Assembly (NCBI GenBank): GCA_039545295.1
Contig: BCIK01000024.1
Location: forward strand, 124,001-188,000
Length of the DNA: 64,000 bases
Source of the DNA: Udeniomyces pyricola
Taxonomy: Eukaryota > Basidiomycota > Tremellomycetes > Cystofilobasidiales > Mrakiaceae
Direction of reading: 5' to 3'
Positions within the stretch are counted from its first letter, which is position 1. Each line of letters begins with the position of its first letter. The notes under the pieces were generated by a model. The model ran no database searches. It saw nothing but the letters and a program-made list of their open reading frames with translations, and was not told the origin of the DNA. Below, one piece after another: positions 33,160 to 45,893 of the stretch. The position numbers and the translations under genes were made by a program.

Positions 33160-36100
33160 ATGTCGTCGCAAACTCCCCGCCCATCCCGCCTCTCGGGCAT
33201 CCCCACTCCCGGTCGTCCCTCGGGTATCCCATCCTCTTCCGGTCTTCCGACACCGTCTCGTCGTAAATCATCCCTCATCCCGTCCGATGCTCAACTGAGA
33301 GCTGCTTCCACGGACGACGAAACTCTCTCTCGGGCCTTCAACGACGCCATTCGTAACCCGCCCTCGTCCTTTCGCTCACCCAGTGTTTCTGGCTCCAACT
33401 CGGAGACGGGCGGCATGAGGCGACCGGGATCGGCTGCTAGTCATTCCAGCACTCATAGCTTCCACAGTAGCAATGGTGGTGGTGGTCCGGGAAGTGCCTT
33501 GGGTATGCCGAGCCCCCCTACTCTGCCTCGAACGCCGGGAATGACCCTGGGCCGACAACCGAGTCTCCGCACGGCCGTCAGTCAACACGCACCCAGTACA
33601 CCGACAGCCAAGTCATTCCATACCCCACGACGCTCCCTCGCTTCGACGGGACTTCGACCTCCGAGCAGACAGGAAGAAGAGAGACTTCCACCTATGCCCA
33701 AGTCTACGCGATCAGGGGTCAACGGAGGCAGCGGTGGTTTCTCCGTAGGGGACAAGGTCAGGGTCGACAGCATGGGCATGGAGGGTACTCTTAGATTCGT
33801 TGGCGAAATCGAAGGAAAGCCAGGAACATGGGCAGGAGTTGAATTGTCCGGTGGCTTTGCGGGACGCGGCAAGAATGACGGAAGCGTAGGAGGGTGAGTA
33901 CACCGTCGGATGATCAAGTTGAACGCAAGGTGTTGGTGAGTCGTCTTGAGAACAAGTCTATCTAATGCGGGTCTTCTTTGTATCGACAGGAAATCGTACT
34001 TTACTTGTCCGCCAGCGTGCGGCATATTTCTGCAGTATACCAAGTTGTCGGCCCCAACGACAGGCCCCTCCTACTCTCGTCCGTCGTCAGTCGCCTCGAA
34101 CCGATCCTCTGTTCGAGATGCTCGACCCATGACCCCCTCCTTTCTCGGACGAAGCACATCGACTACCTCGGGAAGAGGCACGCCTAGCGGTGGACCGACC
34201 ATCAAGGTTCCGACAGCCTCTGCGTCATCGACAACGACGCCAGCGCCGAAGCGGGTCGCTGGAAGCAGAGCGAGCGCCGAGGCCGTCGCATTGGCTGAAT
34301 CCAAGATCACGGCAGGCTCACGAGCAAGCAAGTACATTGGTAAGCACCGCATCTATCTAGGGAGAAGGTGGCCGGTTTCTTTCTCACCTGATAATAGGCT
34401 TACCTGACCGCTTGCAATCGCTCTGATGGAATTCTTCTCTCAGGCATGACTGTCGACCAACTCAATTCCCGCTCCCCGTCTCGTCCTGTTGCTCCGGGAC
34501 TCGAGAGATCCTTGTCCACATCAAGTACCGTCACGCCTCGACCAACTCGAATCGCTACCAACGCCCTCGGACAACCAACCCCGACTCGATCCTCGTTTGC
34601 TCCGCGAAACTCCCTCTCCTCCGTGTCTTCGCTCAACACCAACACTCCCGGCCGCTCGGGCCGCTCTTCCGTCGCGAGCATGCGACACACACCTGCCTCA
34701 GAGATGCCACCTCCTCCATCGCCCTCTCGCAACCGAGTCCTTGCCTCGAGCGCCGTCACGCCCGGTCGACCGGCGAGCAGACAGAGTGACGCCTTTAGCT
34801 CGAGATCTCAGAGCCGTCAATCGGACCACTTTGGCGGTGTGCCTCGGCCTCCGACTCCCAAAAGCTCCGCCCTCCAGAACCTCGAGGCCAATCAGAGTGC
34901 TTTGGAAGAACAAATTGCCACCCTCATGGGTACCAGCGGGACGGGCTCCCGGAGGACTTCGGGCGGGAGCATCAGTGGGTCCGCCGCGGGCGAAGGCGAT
35001 TTACACGTCGCGACGCATACGGATTCGGAGTTTTATGAGCTCGTTGCTCGGCTCGAGAGCCAGAGGATGCGAATCGAAGCGCTCGAGAACGAAAACCTTG
35101 GGCTTCTACTCGACAAGGATGTCTCTTCCCCTGCTCGAGGTCCGCTTTCGACCTCATCCATCGCTTCCAAACCCGTCCTACCTCGATCACCTTCGATGCT
35201 CGACCGATCCCTCTCGTCCAATGCTTCGACAACCGTAGATCCCTCTGCCGAGTCTCGAGCTGTCGCGGCCGAGCGTCAAGTCCAAGCCCACGCGACCCGG
35301 CTGGCAATCCTCGAATCGGAACTTTCCGCGTCTTCTTCAACGCTTGAGCATCTTCAATCGACCGTCTCGACACTTGAGGCAACTAACGCTTCCCTTGTGA
35401 CTGACCACGAAGTCGAACGAGCCGCCAGTCATGCTCAATTCCGTGAGCTCAAGACGAAGCTCGAGGCAAGCGAAGCTCTCACGTCAGACCTCAAGGAAGC
35501 GTTCGAAGGCAAGGAAAGAGGAGAGGGCGACATGGAAGTTGAACTCATGGCAAAGAAGCGAGAGGTTGAGGCACTTCAAGCCAAGCTGGCTCGGTTGAGT
35601 AGCGAGCATGAGAATGACCGGTCGGAGCTTGGAGGGCAGGTCGAGGTGTTGCGTCAGGCGGGCCAGGTAAGCTGGTCATTCTATTCGTTGGAGGAATCCA
35701 TCACAGCTGAACGGGAGGGTCAAAAGGAAGCATCGTTACTAACGTATCGTCCATTGGTTTTCTCAGGATACCATCTCGCTTTATGAGGAACGTCTCAACG
35801 CGGCTGAAGCGCTGCGGCTAGATATGGATCACCACATCCGCTCACTCCAGGACCAGCTCGAGCACCTCGTTGTCCCCTCTTCGTCCTCGACGGGGGCCTC
35901 CTCGACTTTCGACGCTACCTCATCGGCCACTTCAAGCCACAGTTCCTCGCTCCCGGCTGAAAATCGACCGGCAACGGCCTTGGAGATCGACAACGAAAAC
36001 CTGACGGAGCAAGTTCGCCATCTGACCAACAAGATTGCCTCGCTCGAAGAAGCCCTCGAAGATTACCAGGCTCAAGCGGAGAAGGATGAGGAGGCTGCCA

Positions 36101-38904
36101 AAGCGAGACTTGAGCGAAGCAAGGAGCACGAGGAAAGACTCAAGCGGGACGTTCGAGAGGCTCGAGGTCAGACGGACGAGGTCGCCAAGCTGGAGAGTGG
36201 AGCGCGCATTCGAATCAGCGAGCTTGAGGAAGCTTTGAAGGAAGGGTCGATTGCTCTCGAGAACGCTCGAGCGGAGCTGGAAGAGACTCGGACCGAGCTC
36301 GCTGTACGTATACTTGCTCTTTTTATTTCTTATTTCTTATATTTTTTTTACTCTGTTTACTTGCCAAGTAAACTTTTGCTCATCACACTTGAACACCACC
36401 GTATCATATTCTGCAGCAATTTGAGGAGCAGCAAGGTAGTGGCTCGACGGATGAAACCGATCGACTGCACGAGGCAGCTCGGCGCGCCGAGGCGGAGAAG
36501 ACCCGGTTGACCGAGGAGATCACTCAGCTCAAGCAATTACTCGAGGATTCTAAAACAAGCAAACGTCAAGCTCACGAGACGGCCGAGAGCTCGAAGCGAG
36601 AGCTCGAGCAGAAGATGCAGGAAGTCGAAGACGCCAAGATGGATCTCAAGACGGCTCTCATGGATAACGACGAGGTACGAAGGGCTGCGGTTGCTCTTTT
36701 TTGTCTGTTTGCTAGCAGTTACTTGCTAACCAAGAAACGTTTTTTGAATGTGTGCTGCCTGACTATACGTTTCCAGCTCCTCGCCGCCAAAGAAGACCTC
36801 GAAGCCAAGCTTCTCGTTCGCTCGTCAAACCAGTCTTCGCCAGACCTTGTCCCTGCCTCGGACCTCGTTGCTATTCGAACGCAGCACACCCGCGAACTCG
36901 AGGCCAAGTTGCTCGAGATCCAGACACTCAAACATAAGCTCTCTGTTCTGTCGGCGGGTGAAGATGGCAACAGTCCGACGATGGCATCTCGTCAACTCAA
37001 GCCAGAGACTGGGGGCAACGCTAGGCGGAGCCGAAGTTCGATGGGTTACAACAAGGACGATGAAGCTATCAAGAGTGATCAAATCCGAGGCTTCCAGGTT
37101 CGTCTCATGGTCGTCGTAGCGTCAATGGTGGCGATGGCGGGAGTCTTGGTGGATCTTCGTTCAAACTAACTGACTCTTTTTCTGTTTTTCTTTTGTCTTT
37201 CTTTTCTTTTTCCTTGTGTTTTGTACGACAGCACATCATCGAAGAGCTCACTCGGGAAAACTCCCAGACGGCATCCCAACTTGAATCGGCCCGTCACGAA
37301 AACGGGACCCTCCTGGCGGAAGTCGAAGAGCTACGAGAGGTCCGTCCTCTCCTTTGATGTGACACGATGAAATCACACTTGTGGGTTTCTTTCTTTCTTT
37401 TCTCGGCATTGGGCTAACATGCTACTGTTTTTTTTTTTTTTTTTTTTGTACTCGTTGCTGTAGGCTGTCAAGAGCCTTGAACTGGCCTTTGAGCAGAACA
37501 TCCTCGAAGAGGAAGCCAAACTCGAGGCCGAAACCGAAGACGGCAGCACCCTCGCCGTTCCTGGGTCATCGACCGGTGACGCACCCCGATCACCCTCGCG
37601 AGATCTCGTCAAGCTTCAAAAGAACCTGGCCGAGGCTAGAGTTGCTCTTGATTCGCAGGCTCAAAAGCATGAGGTGCGTTGGTCAAGTCTTTGAGCAGAG
37701 AACTTGCGCGCGTTTTTTTTTTCTTTTGGTATAAGCGTTTGGGAGAGTTAAGCCTGGTAGATCTCGATGCTGATCATCACTCGTTTGGTGTCTTGATGCA
37801 TTGTCGTTTGGGTGATTTATTCAGAGGGATTATGCAGAACTCAACGTTCGACTGCAAGATATGGACGTTAAAAACCAGCGGGAGGTTCATGAGGTTCGTC
37901 CAGACAATCATCGCATCCGTCTGGTTTCTTTGATCCCCCGACGATCAATCTCTTAAGACCGACCGACCGACCAACCTTGACATTCAGCTCATTCTCCTCT
38001 TGCTCGCTTCTCAAACCCCTTTTCCTCTTCTCCCCCCATCGTCACACTCTTCTCATCTGAATAACGCCAAACATACAGCTTGAGTCTCTCATCGAATCCA
38101 AGATCTATCGTGAGGACGAACTCGAGCGCGAGATTGATGACCTGCGATACCAGCTCAAGCATGCCGCCTCATCCGCGTCGGCCACGAAAGCGTCATCGAC
38201 TTTGGCGACCGCCAAGCGATCCAATGGCCATGGTTCCAAAGGAAGCATCTCGGGTGGACTCCCGAAGCTTGGAAGCTTTGTGGCTCATACCGCGAGTCGA
38301 GAAGGTACGTTGGTCTCAGCCTTTCCTTCGAAAAAAAAAAAAAGTTGAGGTGATAGGTTGTATGTGACTAGGTCGAGCGGGTGGGATGGCTTGACTCACC
38401 TTGTCGTGCCTTGGCTTTCGAACTGCTTTGGTTCCGATTTTTTTTGGGGGAGTAGACGCATGCGAGCTGTGCGACGACCCAACACATGACATCGATGACT
38501 GTCCTCGTGCGTAGCCCGGCCTCTCCCTTTGTCAGTGTTACTACGAGTCAAAGTGCTGATCATACGTATCGCTTGAACCTTTTCGTGTCCTTCCTTAAAA
38601 AAAAAAAAACAATTCTCTCACATCAGTCTTCTCTGGTTCGACTGACTTTGGCGACGCCCCCCACGACGGTGACGTCGATCGAGCCGATGCGCCCCCTTCT
38701 CCTTCGACTCGAGAGACTTCATCCGAAGCTTATCGTCGCCCCTCTTCCTCCTCGTCGGTCTCTCCCCTCTCGCACAAGGACAGTGCGACTCCTCACGAGG
38801 GCGACCGGGAGGACGGTCGATCGCATCCCCAGCCGTTCTGCGACGATTGCGAGGCGTTCGGTCACGCGACGGAGGATTGTCAGTTCGCATCAGAGGTTTT
38901 CTGA
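33160..38904 (+). CDS. CLIP-170-type microtubule plus-end tracking protein
   Basis: Binds growing microtubule ends and cargo or cortex; relatives are human CLIP1, fission yeast Tip1 and budding yeast Bik1. Exons: 33160-33893, 33990-34339, 34444-35666, 35767-36303, 36417-36674, 36777-37097, 37232-37339, 37464-37673, 37825-37893, 38079-38304, 38456-38506 and 38627-38904, giving 1454 residues. Domains: Ser/Pro/Arg-rich basic N-terminus with SRLSGIPTPGRPSGIP repeats; CAP-Gly domain about residues 193-262 with GRGKNDGSVGGKSYF and CPPACGIF; a second Ser/Thr-rich basic region; long coiled coil from about residue 590 to 1245; two CCHC zinc knuckles (CELCDDPTHDIDDC and CDDCEAFGHATEDC) separated by a Ser-rich linker. 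In CLIP-170 the knuckles bind dynactin p150Glued and LIS1 (known for the human protein). The ATG is the first in frame. Confidence 0.93.
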
Positions 38905-40374
38905 GGCGGAGCGTTGATCTACATAGAATTGGTTGAGAGGAACAGCCTCGATATATATTTTTTATTCCATTTTGTTTTGCTTGTCCACCGACGCGCCCGT
39001 TATGGGTTATCGTTTCCTGGTTCTTCATCGTTTCTTTTTCTTCATCGTTTTTTTTTACGCATCGCTAGCTACTCTTTCAAGGACCCTCCATCTTTGTCTT
39101 TCTTCTTCGACGACCTCTTTCGCGTTTTGCTCTCAGCCTCTTTTTGTTTTTCTTCACAGATCTTGTCCCCCTCCTACCCAATCTACAGACCTCGTTCATT
39201 CTCTATCTCAACCTCGAACCTTTCCTCTCTTCTCACAACCAATCTATGAACGATTCTGTCCCTAACGTCTAACACCCCTTCCCCCCCTCCCCCCCCCCCT
39301 CCCCCCGTTCCCTCCTCCCCCCGCCTCCCTCGTCCTTTTTTTTATTTCCTTTTGGGGTATATGTGTGTGTGTGTTTCAGCGCATGATCAACGTCGATTTC
39401 ATTTGCTTCTATCTTTCCCTTTTCTTCGTTCGTTCGTTCGTTGGTTCGTTCACTCGTTTTGACGTTCTTCCTGCAGCTCCGTAAATTTGGTTCTACTGGA
39501 TCGTGCATGCATGTGGTTTGTTGGTGTTCCTGCCCAACTCTCAAATATGGCTGATCTTTTTTTTTTTTTCCAAAAGGCAGTACCGATACGTATAGAGTGA
39601 CAGACATGGGATTGATCAACTATGTTGATGAATTGAGCAAGACACGATATGAGAAACCGACCATCATCATCATCACCACCATCAGCACCAACCATGATCG
39701 ACAACGTCCACAACTGCAGACATGTATCTAGCCTATTGATAGTAGCTTAGAATTCCGATTCATCTCTCTCCCCCCCCCCCCTTCGAAGGGTCTGGATCGG
39801 CAAAGATGATGTCGACGATCTACCTCTCTAGATGATGAGTCCCTCCCTTCTCAAACGATCCATCCGTTTGAAGTTTTTTTTTCTCCTTCCCTACTGTTGA
39901 ATAAAGGCCCCCGACGTTCCTATCTCTCAACAAACCCCCCTCCCCCCCCCCACCACCCTTCATGTATTTTTCCAACCTACCACACCGCATCCGTCGTCGT
40001 CGTTATCGTCATCGTCATCGTCATCGTCATGTTCGACAACTGTTATCCACCAGACGTTTTGTCCAACACGGAGCGCGACCGGAAATCACGCTCTTACCTA
40101 TCCGACCATCCCCATCCGGCTACCGTATCAAGAACAATTGGGAGACGGCTTTTTGAGACGATGGGAGGACGAGCCAGGTCTAAGCCAGGCTTAGGACGGA
40201 TACGAGCGTTGGGATAGGTTGTAGTCGAAATGATTGATCAAGGATGAATGGGAGAGGGGGGAAGGAGGGGAGGAGGTTGAATGAAGAAAGAAGTCGAATG
40301 CAAGAAGCAGGGCTGGAGCCGGGGGAGGTCGAAGACAGGAAGGAGCCCGAGGGGAAGGGGGGTTATTCCTCCGA
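38905..40374. other. Convergent intergenic region, low complexity
   Basis: Between the CLIP-170 and DAD1 3' ends. It holds C runs at 39280-39325, a TGTG run, a CGTT repeat near 39427, poly-T at 39558-39570 and a CATCGT repeat near 40005. No gene is supported. Confidence 0.6.
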
Positions 40375-41275
40375 TCAATGAGATCGTGCGTGGTCGATCG
40401 ATTGCATACTGGTATCAGCTACACTCTCCGTATCAGGCTTTGCCTGTCCAAGACAGAAAAAGAAGAACAGAAAAGAAAAGAAAAGCCGACCATCGGATGA
40501 TAAGTGCCTGAAACTTCTCGAAAGTTGGGTATCCGACGTCGTAGCGTCAATCAGATCCCAAGGGAACGTTCGAAGAGCGAGATATGTAGCACCGGAGGAA
40601 AGGGGAAGGGGCAGGGGCAGGGGGGGGAGGGAGGAGGGTGATGTCACGTACCTCTCGCATAAGCTCTCCAAACTTGCCTACAAACCAGCATATCCCAGAA
40701 CGTGTCAACACGATCGATTTCTTTTTATCAGCATCTTGCGGGTATCAAACTCCGAACGAGACGAGACAGCTCCTCATGGCATCGTTGCAGAAGGGGGGGG
40801 GGGGTCTGAACGAGGTTGGGATCTGTTAGGACTCTCACCCCAGAGGCTCGCAATCGTCCGAAAGCCGGCGCCAACGCCGAGGGCTTCTTCGATCCGACGG
40901 TTGAGTGCGTTGGCGTCCGAGAGAATCTCTTCAAAGTCCTGGTTCGGGTTTTGCATGGAGAAAACGGAGAGGTTAGTTTTTGCCGAATGAGTCAATGGAT
41001 GGGAGAGAGGACGTTCATTCTCGTAATTGGCTTCTCTCTCTCTCTCTCTGCCTTCTTGTCTGTATCCGATGCTGCCTGGCCTGAGATGAATCTTGGAGGA
41101 GATGACTCACGTTAGCAATCTCTCCGATCAATCGCTCTTGTTCGCGTTCAAACTCGGACCTGCCATCAAACGGGTCAACGGCGGGTGTCTGGGAGGCGGA
41201 CGCTGGGGATGTCGGAAGCGGCGCTAGGACGGAGGGAGCAAGGGACTTTCGGGGTAGACGATGGTGGGTGTCCAT
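40375..41275 (-). CDS. DAD1: DASH/Dam1 kinetochore complex subunit DAD1
   Basis: Small subunit of the fungal DASH complex, which couples kinetochores to microtubule ends. Exons from the ATG at 41275: 41111-41275, 40839-40938, 40652-40677 and 40375-40443, giving 119 residues. The conserved core is EFEREQERLIGEIAN joined to DFEEILSDANALNRRIEEAL and then GAGFRTIASLWGKFGELMRE. This matches the Dad1 pattern of a basic/acidic start, an N-L-N-R central helix and the LW end. The third exon is only 26 bases. About 38 N-terminal and 25 C-terminal residues are disordered additions compared with the roughly 94-residue yeast protein. A longer in-frame extension upstream of 41275 lacks support because the usual core starts right after this ATG. 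Confidence 0.85.
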
Positions 41276-42215
41276 TGGGTGGTGGTTGAGTGTGAGTGGA
41301 AGAGTGGAAAGAGAGGGTTGGGAGGGGGAGAGCGAGAGCGAGAGCGAGAAGGTGATGGCAGCAGAGCAAGGGATATGAAGAGGCGGATGGAGAGAGAGTC
41401 GGCTTGCCTCAAACAACACGCGACGTGATTGATTCGACCCTTCCTTCATCATCACGCGTCGACGACGCGGCGCGTACGCTCATATAGCTCTCATGAAACA
41501 GTGCCGTCTGAATTTCTTTCCCTGTCATCACGTCAGACATCGCGGCATATCGTAAGCTTCCCCTCATTGTTTGCACAGAAATTAAAGAAGCTCGGAGCAG
41601 CGCGGAGACACGATGTGAGGCAAAACAGCGCATGAAATAAGAACGGCAAAGAGGGAGGGAATGTTTGTGTCGAAGCTACTATCAGATTCAAGCAATTGGG
41701 CGACCGCCTCTAGGACGGCCACATGCGTAGTGTCAGCGAAACTAGGAAGTTGGTCTGCGCCCCGATAAAATGACTCGATGCCCATGTCCGTAGGAGGATG
41801 TTCCGGGCGCGAGAGATAAGGTAGGGGCGGTTGTTGGAAGGGGNAAAAGCGGTTGACGACTTTGGCTTTGAACGAAAAGTCGGCTGACGGGTTCGTGACT
41901 TGTCATGGCAACGGGGCAATCTTGAAATGGCATCGCTGGATTGGTGATTCATAATTGGATCCGGTTCAAAGCTCAAAGTTGGACGTATGTCAACTGGCCG
42001 TTAATCAATGCATGACGACATGACGACGGTAAACCGCATGAAATTATATATATATATATATATATATGCGAAACAGTTGAGACTATTCAGCGTATGCCAA
42101 CCTGTACGAGCTCCTGAGGTGTGATTGAATGATCAAGGATGTAAGACGAAAAAGTTGAGGTGGATATAGTGATATTATAATTGTTTTATATCAGTTTTCA
42201 GTGATTGTTCGATCC
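41276..42215. other. Divergent promoter region, DAD1 and membrane protein
   Basis: Contains a GAGAGC repeat near 41329-41350 (DAD1 leader), an N at 41844 and the AT repeat at 42045-42067. No gene is seen. Confidence 0.55.
42045..42067. repeat. (TA)n microsatellite
   Basis: About eleven TA units some 150 bases upstream of the ATG at 42216; may act as a promoter element or be incidental. Confidence 0.85.
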
Positions 42216-44435
42216 ATGATGGGCCGACTTGGCCTTCTCTCATCTGCTCCCTCATCATCCCCATCATCCCCCCTCCCTCCCCCTTGGCCTCCCTGCCTCT
42301 CAGACTCTTCGTCTCTAGCTCGCCTATCGGGCCCTCTCTGGTCACCCACCATGATCCCTGCTTTGCTCACCTCCCTCAGAGACCAACTAGCTGATACCTT
42401 GAAACTCGATGCTGCTTCTCTAAGCCCCTTCAACTTCCTCCACACGCCTTCCGCAGCGACCCCCCATGTCGCCGGCAGTACCCTCTCCTTCCCCCACTCC
42501 TCCTTCCTCTCGGTCTCGGCTCTGCTCGCTTGGATCCTAGCTCAGATTTCCTTGCTCCTCTCCTTCCTACCACCCTTGTCCTGGCTTCTCGGTCCGTCAA
42601 CTCATTCGACAGCGGCCCTGAGCATCGGCTTGAGCGAGAGCCCGTCTGGCGTAGTGCCGTGGGTCTGCTTCGCATTCCGAGTCCTCGCCGGGTGCTGCGT
42701 CTTGCCGTTTGCTGGACTGATTTTGCTGGTGAGTACTCGGGTTTGAATTCGGTCAGACCTGAGGTTGAATCGTATAGGTCAATGATAACCTTGATCTGGG
42801 CGTGATGGTATGAGGACGATGGCGAAGGATGAGCAACGAGGCCCCCCTCACCCTTCCATCTCGGCTGGATGGACGGACGAACGGGTGGGGATGGCTGCAA
42901 GGTCCGTTGAATTGCCCGCTGCACGTTTCGTTGTTTGCGCACCAACGGCATGAGCCAGTCGACTCTCTGGATGGGTGTGAGGAGAGCTTCATATCTGACA
43001 TCTTAGCACCCTCATGCCTAGCCATCAAACTATACGCATATATCCATCGCTGCTTCCCCACTAAGCTGTGACCTCCGGAAGAACGGCTTCTCCTTGATGG
43101 GTTGATCGCTCACCCAAAACCTTGGACCATTTCTTTTTCTTCATCTTTTTTTTTTCTCTCTCGTCCGCCTTCTGTCTCTTGGTGACTTTCCTTCCAATCG
43201 TCAGGACCTCATCGGTTATATCATTGCGCGAACGCTTCATATCGCACCACGCCGAGTTCGTGTCCGAGCAAGCCCGTCGGTAGCCGACGCAACCTCGACC
43301 TCATCAACCTCATCTTATCCTGCTTCCTCATCCAATCTCACTACCACGACGACAACCGAATCCCGTGCCATTTCCACTTCCATCTCCCTCCGAAATGCGC
43401 CCTCAGCCGGTACTCCCGCCGCTACCACTCTGGCATCCGACGACCTTCACTTCTCACCCTCGTCCGTCTCGTCTCGCGCTTCCATCTCATCTTCTTCTTC
43501 TTCAACGTCATCGACGACCTCTTCCGTCGTCATCGTCAACCACCCTGTCCATTCCAGTGGTGGTATCTCCCCTGTTCTCAACCTTCAGCCCATCTCCACC
43601 AGCTCGAGCGTATCCAGTCTACCTGAGCTTGGAAGGGCAATCAGTGGGGAGGAGAGTGGATTGGGCTTGACCGGCTTCGCACCGCCATCATCATCGCCTC
43701 CGTCGGACGTCGCGGGTATTCCAGGGATCGGTCTGGCAACAGTGCTCCCTGCACCCGACTTGAGGTCCTCTTCTTCTCTGTCGGCCAAGAGGCATCCCAA
43801 GATGAAGCATCTCGGTTAGTCTACCATCACGAATATGCTCACTTTGATCCGGTCCTCATCTTTGCTGTCCGACTAAACCCACTTCGTGCGATTCCTCAGC
43901 TATCTCACCCATCAACCCGTCTAACGCATCGACCGCTCGGAACTCAGTTGAGACCCCTGTAGCGACGCCAGCCTCGGCCTATCTGACGACTCCTGGAGAA
44001 CGCCATGCCGATCTGCCTCTGGAACCTATCTTCCTCACGCAAGGAGACCGCCTCAGCGATCGGACTGCTTCTTCAGCTTCTTCCACGGGCTCGACTATCA
44101 CGCGACACGCTCGAGCCAATAGTATCGGCGTCGATGGCCCTCTTGGGTTCAGCTCGGAGTCTGATGACGATGATGACGACGACGACGATAGCGGGATGAG
44201 GGTGGATGATGAGGATGACGACGATAACGGAACTATCACCAACGCCCTCGCTGCATCGTCGTCATCGTCGTCCTTTTCTACTGAAGGAGAGGACGACCCA
44301 GAAGACGTGTCGGTGGAGATGGAGTCGCTTAGTATGGTAGGAGGGGAAGACGATGAGGGGGATGGAAATGGGTTGAGGTTGAGGAGGATGGAGACCATCA
44401 GACCAGGACAGCAGCAACAGCAGCATTGGGATTGA
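42216..44435 (+). CDS. Unrecognised membrane protein with acidic Ser-rich tail
   Basis: I do not recognise this protein. Exons: 42216-42728, 43205-43814 and 43900-44435, giving 552 residues. The long second exon has no ATG but is open throughout and joins in frame at both ends. Hydrophobic stretches near the N-terminus: SFLSVSALLAWILAQISLLL with LSFLPPLSWLLG, and VPWVCFAFRVLAGCCVLPF through the junction into DLIGYIIARTLHI, followed by basic APRRVRVR. That suggests two to three membrane segments with a cytosolic C-terminus. The remaining 370 residues are disordered, Ser/Thr/Pro-rich, with acidic runs (DDDDDDDDD; EDDPEDVSVEME) and a QQQQQH end. Two methionines lie side by side at the start; either may be used. 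Confidence 0.7.
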
Positions 44436-44490
44436 AGCGATCAGAACCAGAATGAGCACACCAAAAAGAAACAAACTCGGTTTTATCTTG

Positions 44491-44519
44491 TTTTTTTTTT
44501 TTTTTTTTTTTTTTTTTTT
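44491..44519. repeat. Poly-T tract
   Basis: Twenty-nine consecutive T residues just after the stop of the 42216 gene. Confidence 0.9.
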
Positions 44520-45112
44520 GTCTGCTTCCTGCGTTGTGACTTTCGTGCTTGCTATCCAGCATCCTGCTGGGTCCCTCCCGTCTCTCCTGGCGAAATCGAT
44601 TTCCCGATATCTAAGTTCCTATCGCTTTTTGAATCTCCCCCTATCCTGCCCCCCTGCCTTTGGTCTCCTCCCCGGTCCTTCGTCACTGGCTGTACGTCAG
44701 TAGTTAGATGTCGTCCTCTGTCTTCCTCGCTTTTTTCATTCTTCCTTACCTCTCTCTCTCTCTCTCCTTCTTCGCTCTTTCATCTGCATGAGTACGTTCC
44801 CCTCTTTCACATGTTCCTCCCCTCTGCTCCTTTTTTTTGGGGGGGGGGGGGATTCAATCTTTCTTCTAGAGGGTTTTTTTTTCTCTCACTTTCTTCCTTC
44901 CTCACCGACGTGCGTATATACGTAAAATTGTAAACACTAATCCCCTCCCCCCTCCTCCCTCCCACCTGATCATGGTTCCTTCCTTCCCCCCCCCTTCCCT
45001 TCCTCTCTTCTTTCCCTCCGCTCTCTCTCTTTCTCCAGTAACGTTTTCTCTCTATTCCTCCTTCGTCCCCTACCTACCATGAAAATCAATGACTTTCAAT
45101 CTTAACCCTTCT

Positions 45113-45136
45113 CTCTTTCTTTCTTTCTTTCTTTCT
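45113..45136. repeat. (TTTC)n microsatellite
   Basis: About six TTTC units in the convergent intergenic region. Confidence 0.85.
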
Positions 45137-45893
45137 TGGAATCTCACTTGATCAAGTTCTGATCAAAGAAAAAAAAATAAAAAAAAATGTCCACACATGG
45201 TCGATTGTATATATATTTTAATTCAACCTCACTGCGGTCCGCGTGCTAGTGCAGGTTGACGTCTGAAAACAAAACAAAAAAAGCTTATACGCAACTAGCT
45301 TACGTACGTACGTTGTTACTATATCTGTATATGTATGAGGTGTACGTACCGGTGTACTATTATACGATCAGAAGGCGTCAACGATGTCTAAACAAACGAT
45401 TGTGATATACATATATATATATATATTTGTTCACGCTGCGATCGGGTACGTACTCCTGCTATCGAAGAAGGGGCCAGGAGAAGGGAGGAGGTGGGGGTTG
45501 GGAGGGCAGAGAGACTGGGAAACACTAATCGACTAAGGATAACAACCCGTTTTGTTTGTTGTTGATTTTTTTTTGGGGGGGTATACAAGAGAAAGGGGTA
45601 GGTGAAGGGAGGGATGGAGGCTGAAGGGGGAGGGAAGGGGGAGGGGGGTTTAAAACTGGTAATCGTAGAATGGTGAGAGTCGATGGAATGCGGATGGGGG
45701 AGTCAAGAGAGGAGAGGTGCGTTCTGGATGAAGTGAGAAAAAGGAAAAGGGAAAAGGGGAAAGTAAAGCTGTTCGATGTGGGATGGCTGATGGGAGGGTT
45801 GGTAAGGAAAGTGACCCGGGACTGAGGAGAACAAGAAGAAGAAGAGTTTGGGATGCGAAAGGGGAGAGTTGGGACGGATAGATGAAGGAGAGT

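Larger units (their letters stand above)
44436..45893. other. Convergent intergenic region rich in simple repeats
   Basis: Holds poly-T 44491-44519, a CT run near 44750, a G run near 44840, the TTTC repeat 45113-45136, TACG repeats at 45301-45312 and TATATA near 45413. Frames on the minus strand up to 46081 are shadows, except the 31-base last exon of the MFS gene. Confidence 0.65.
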
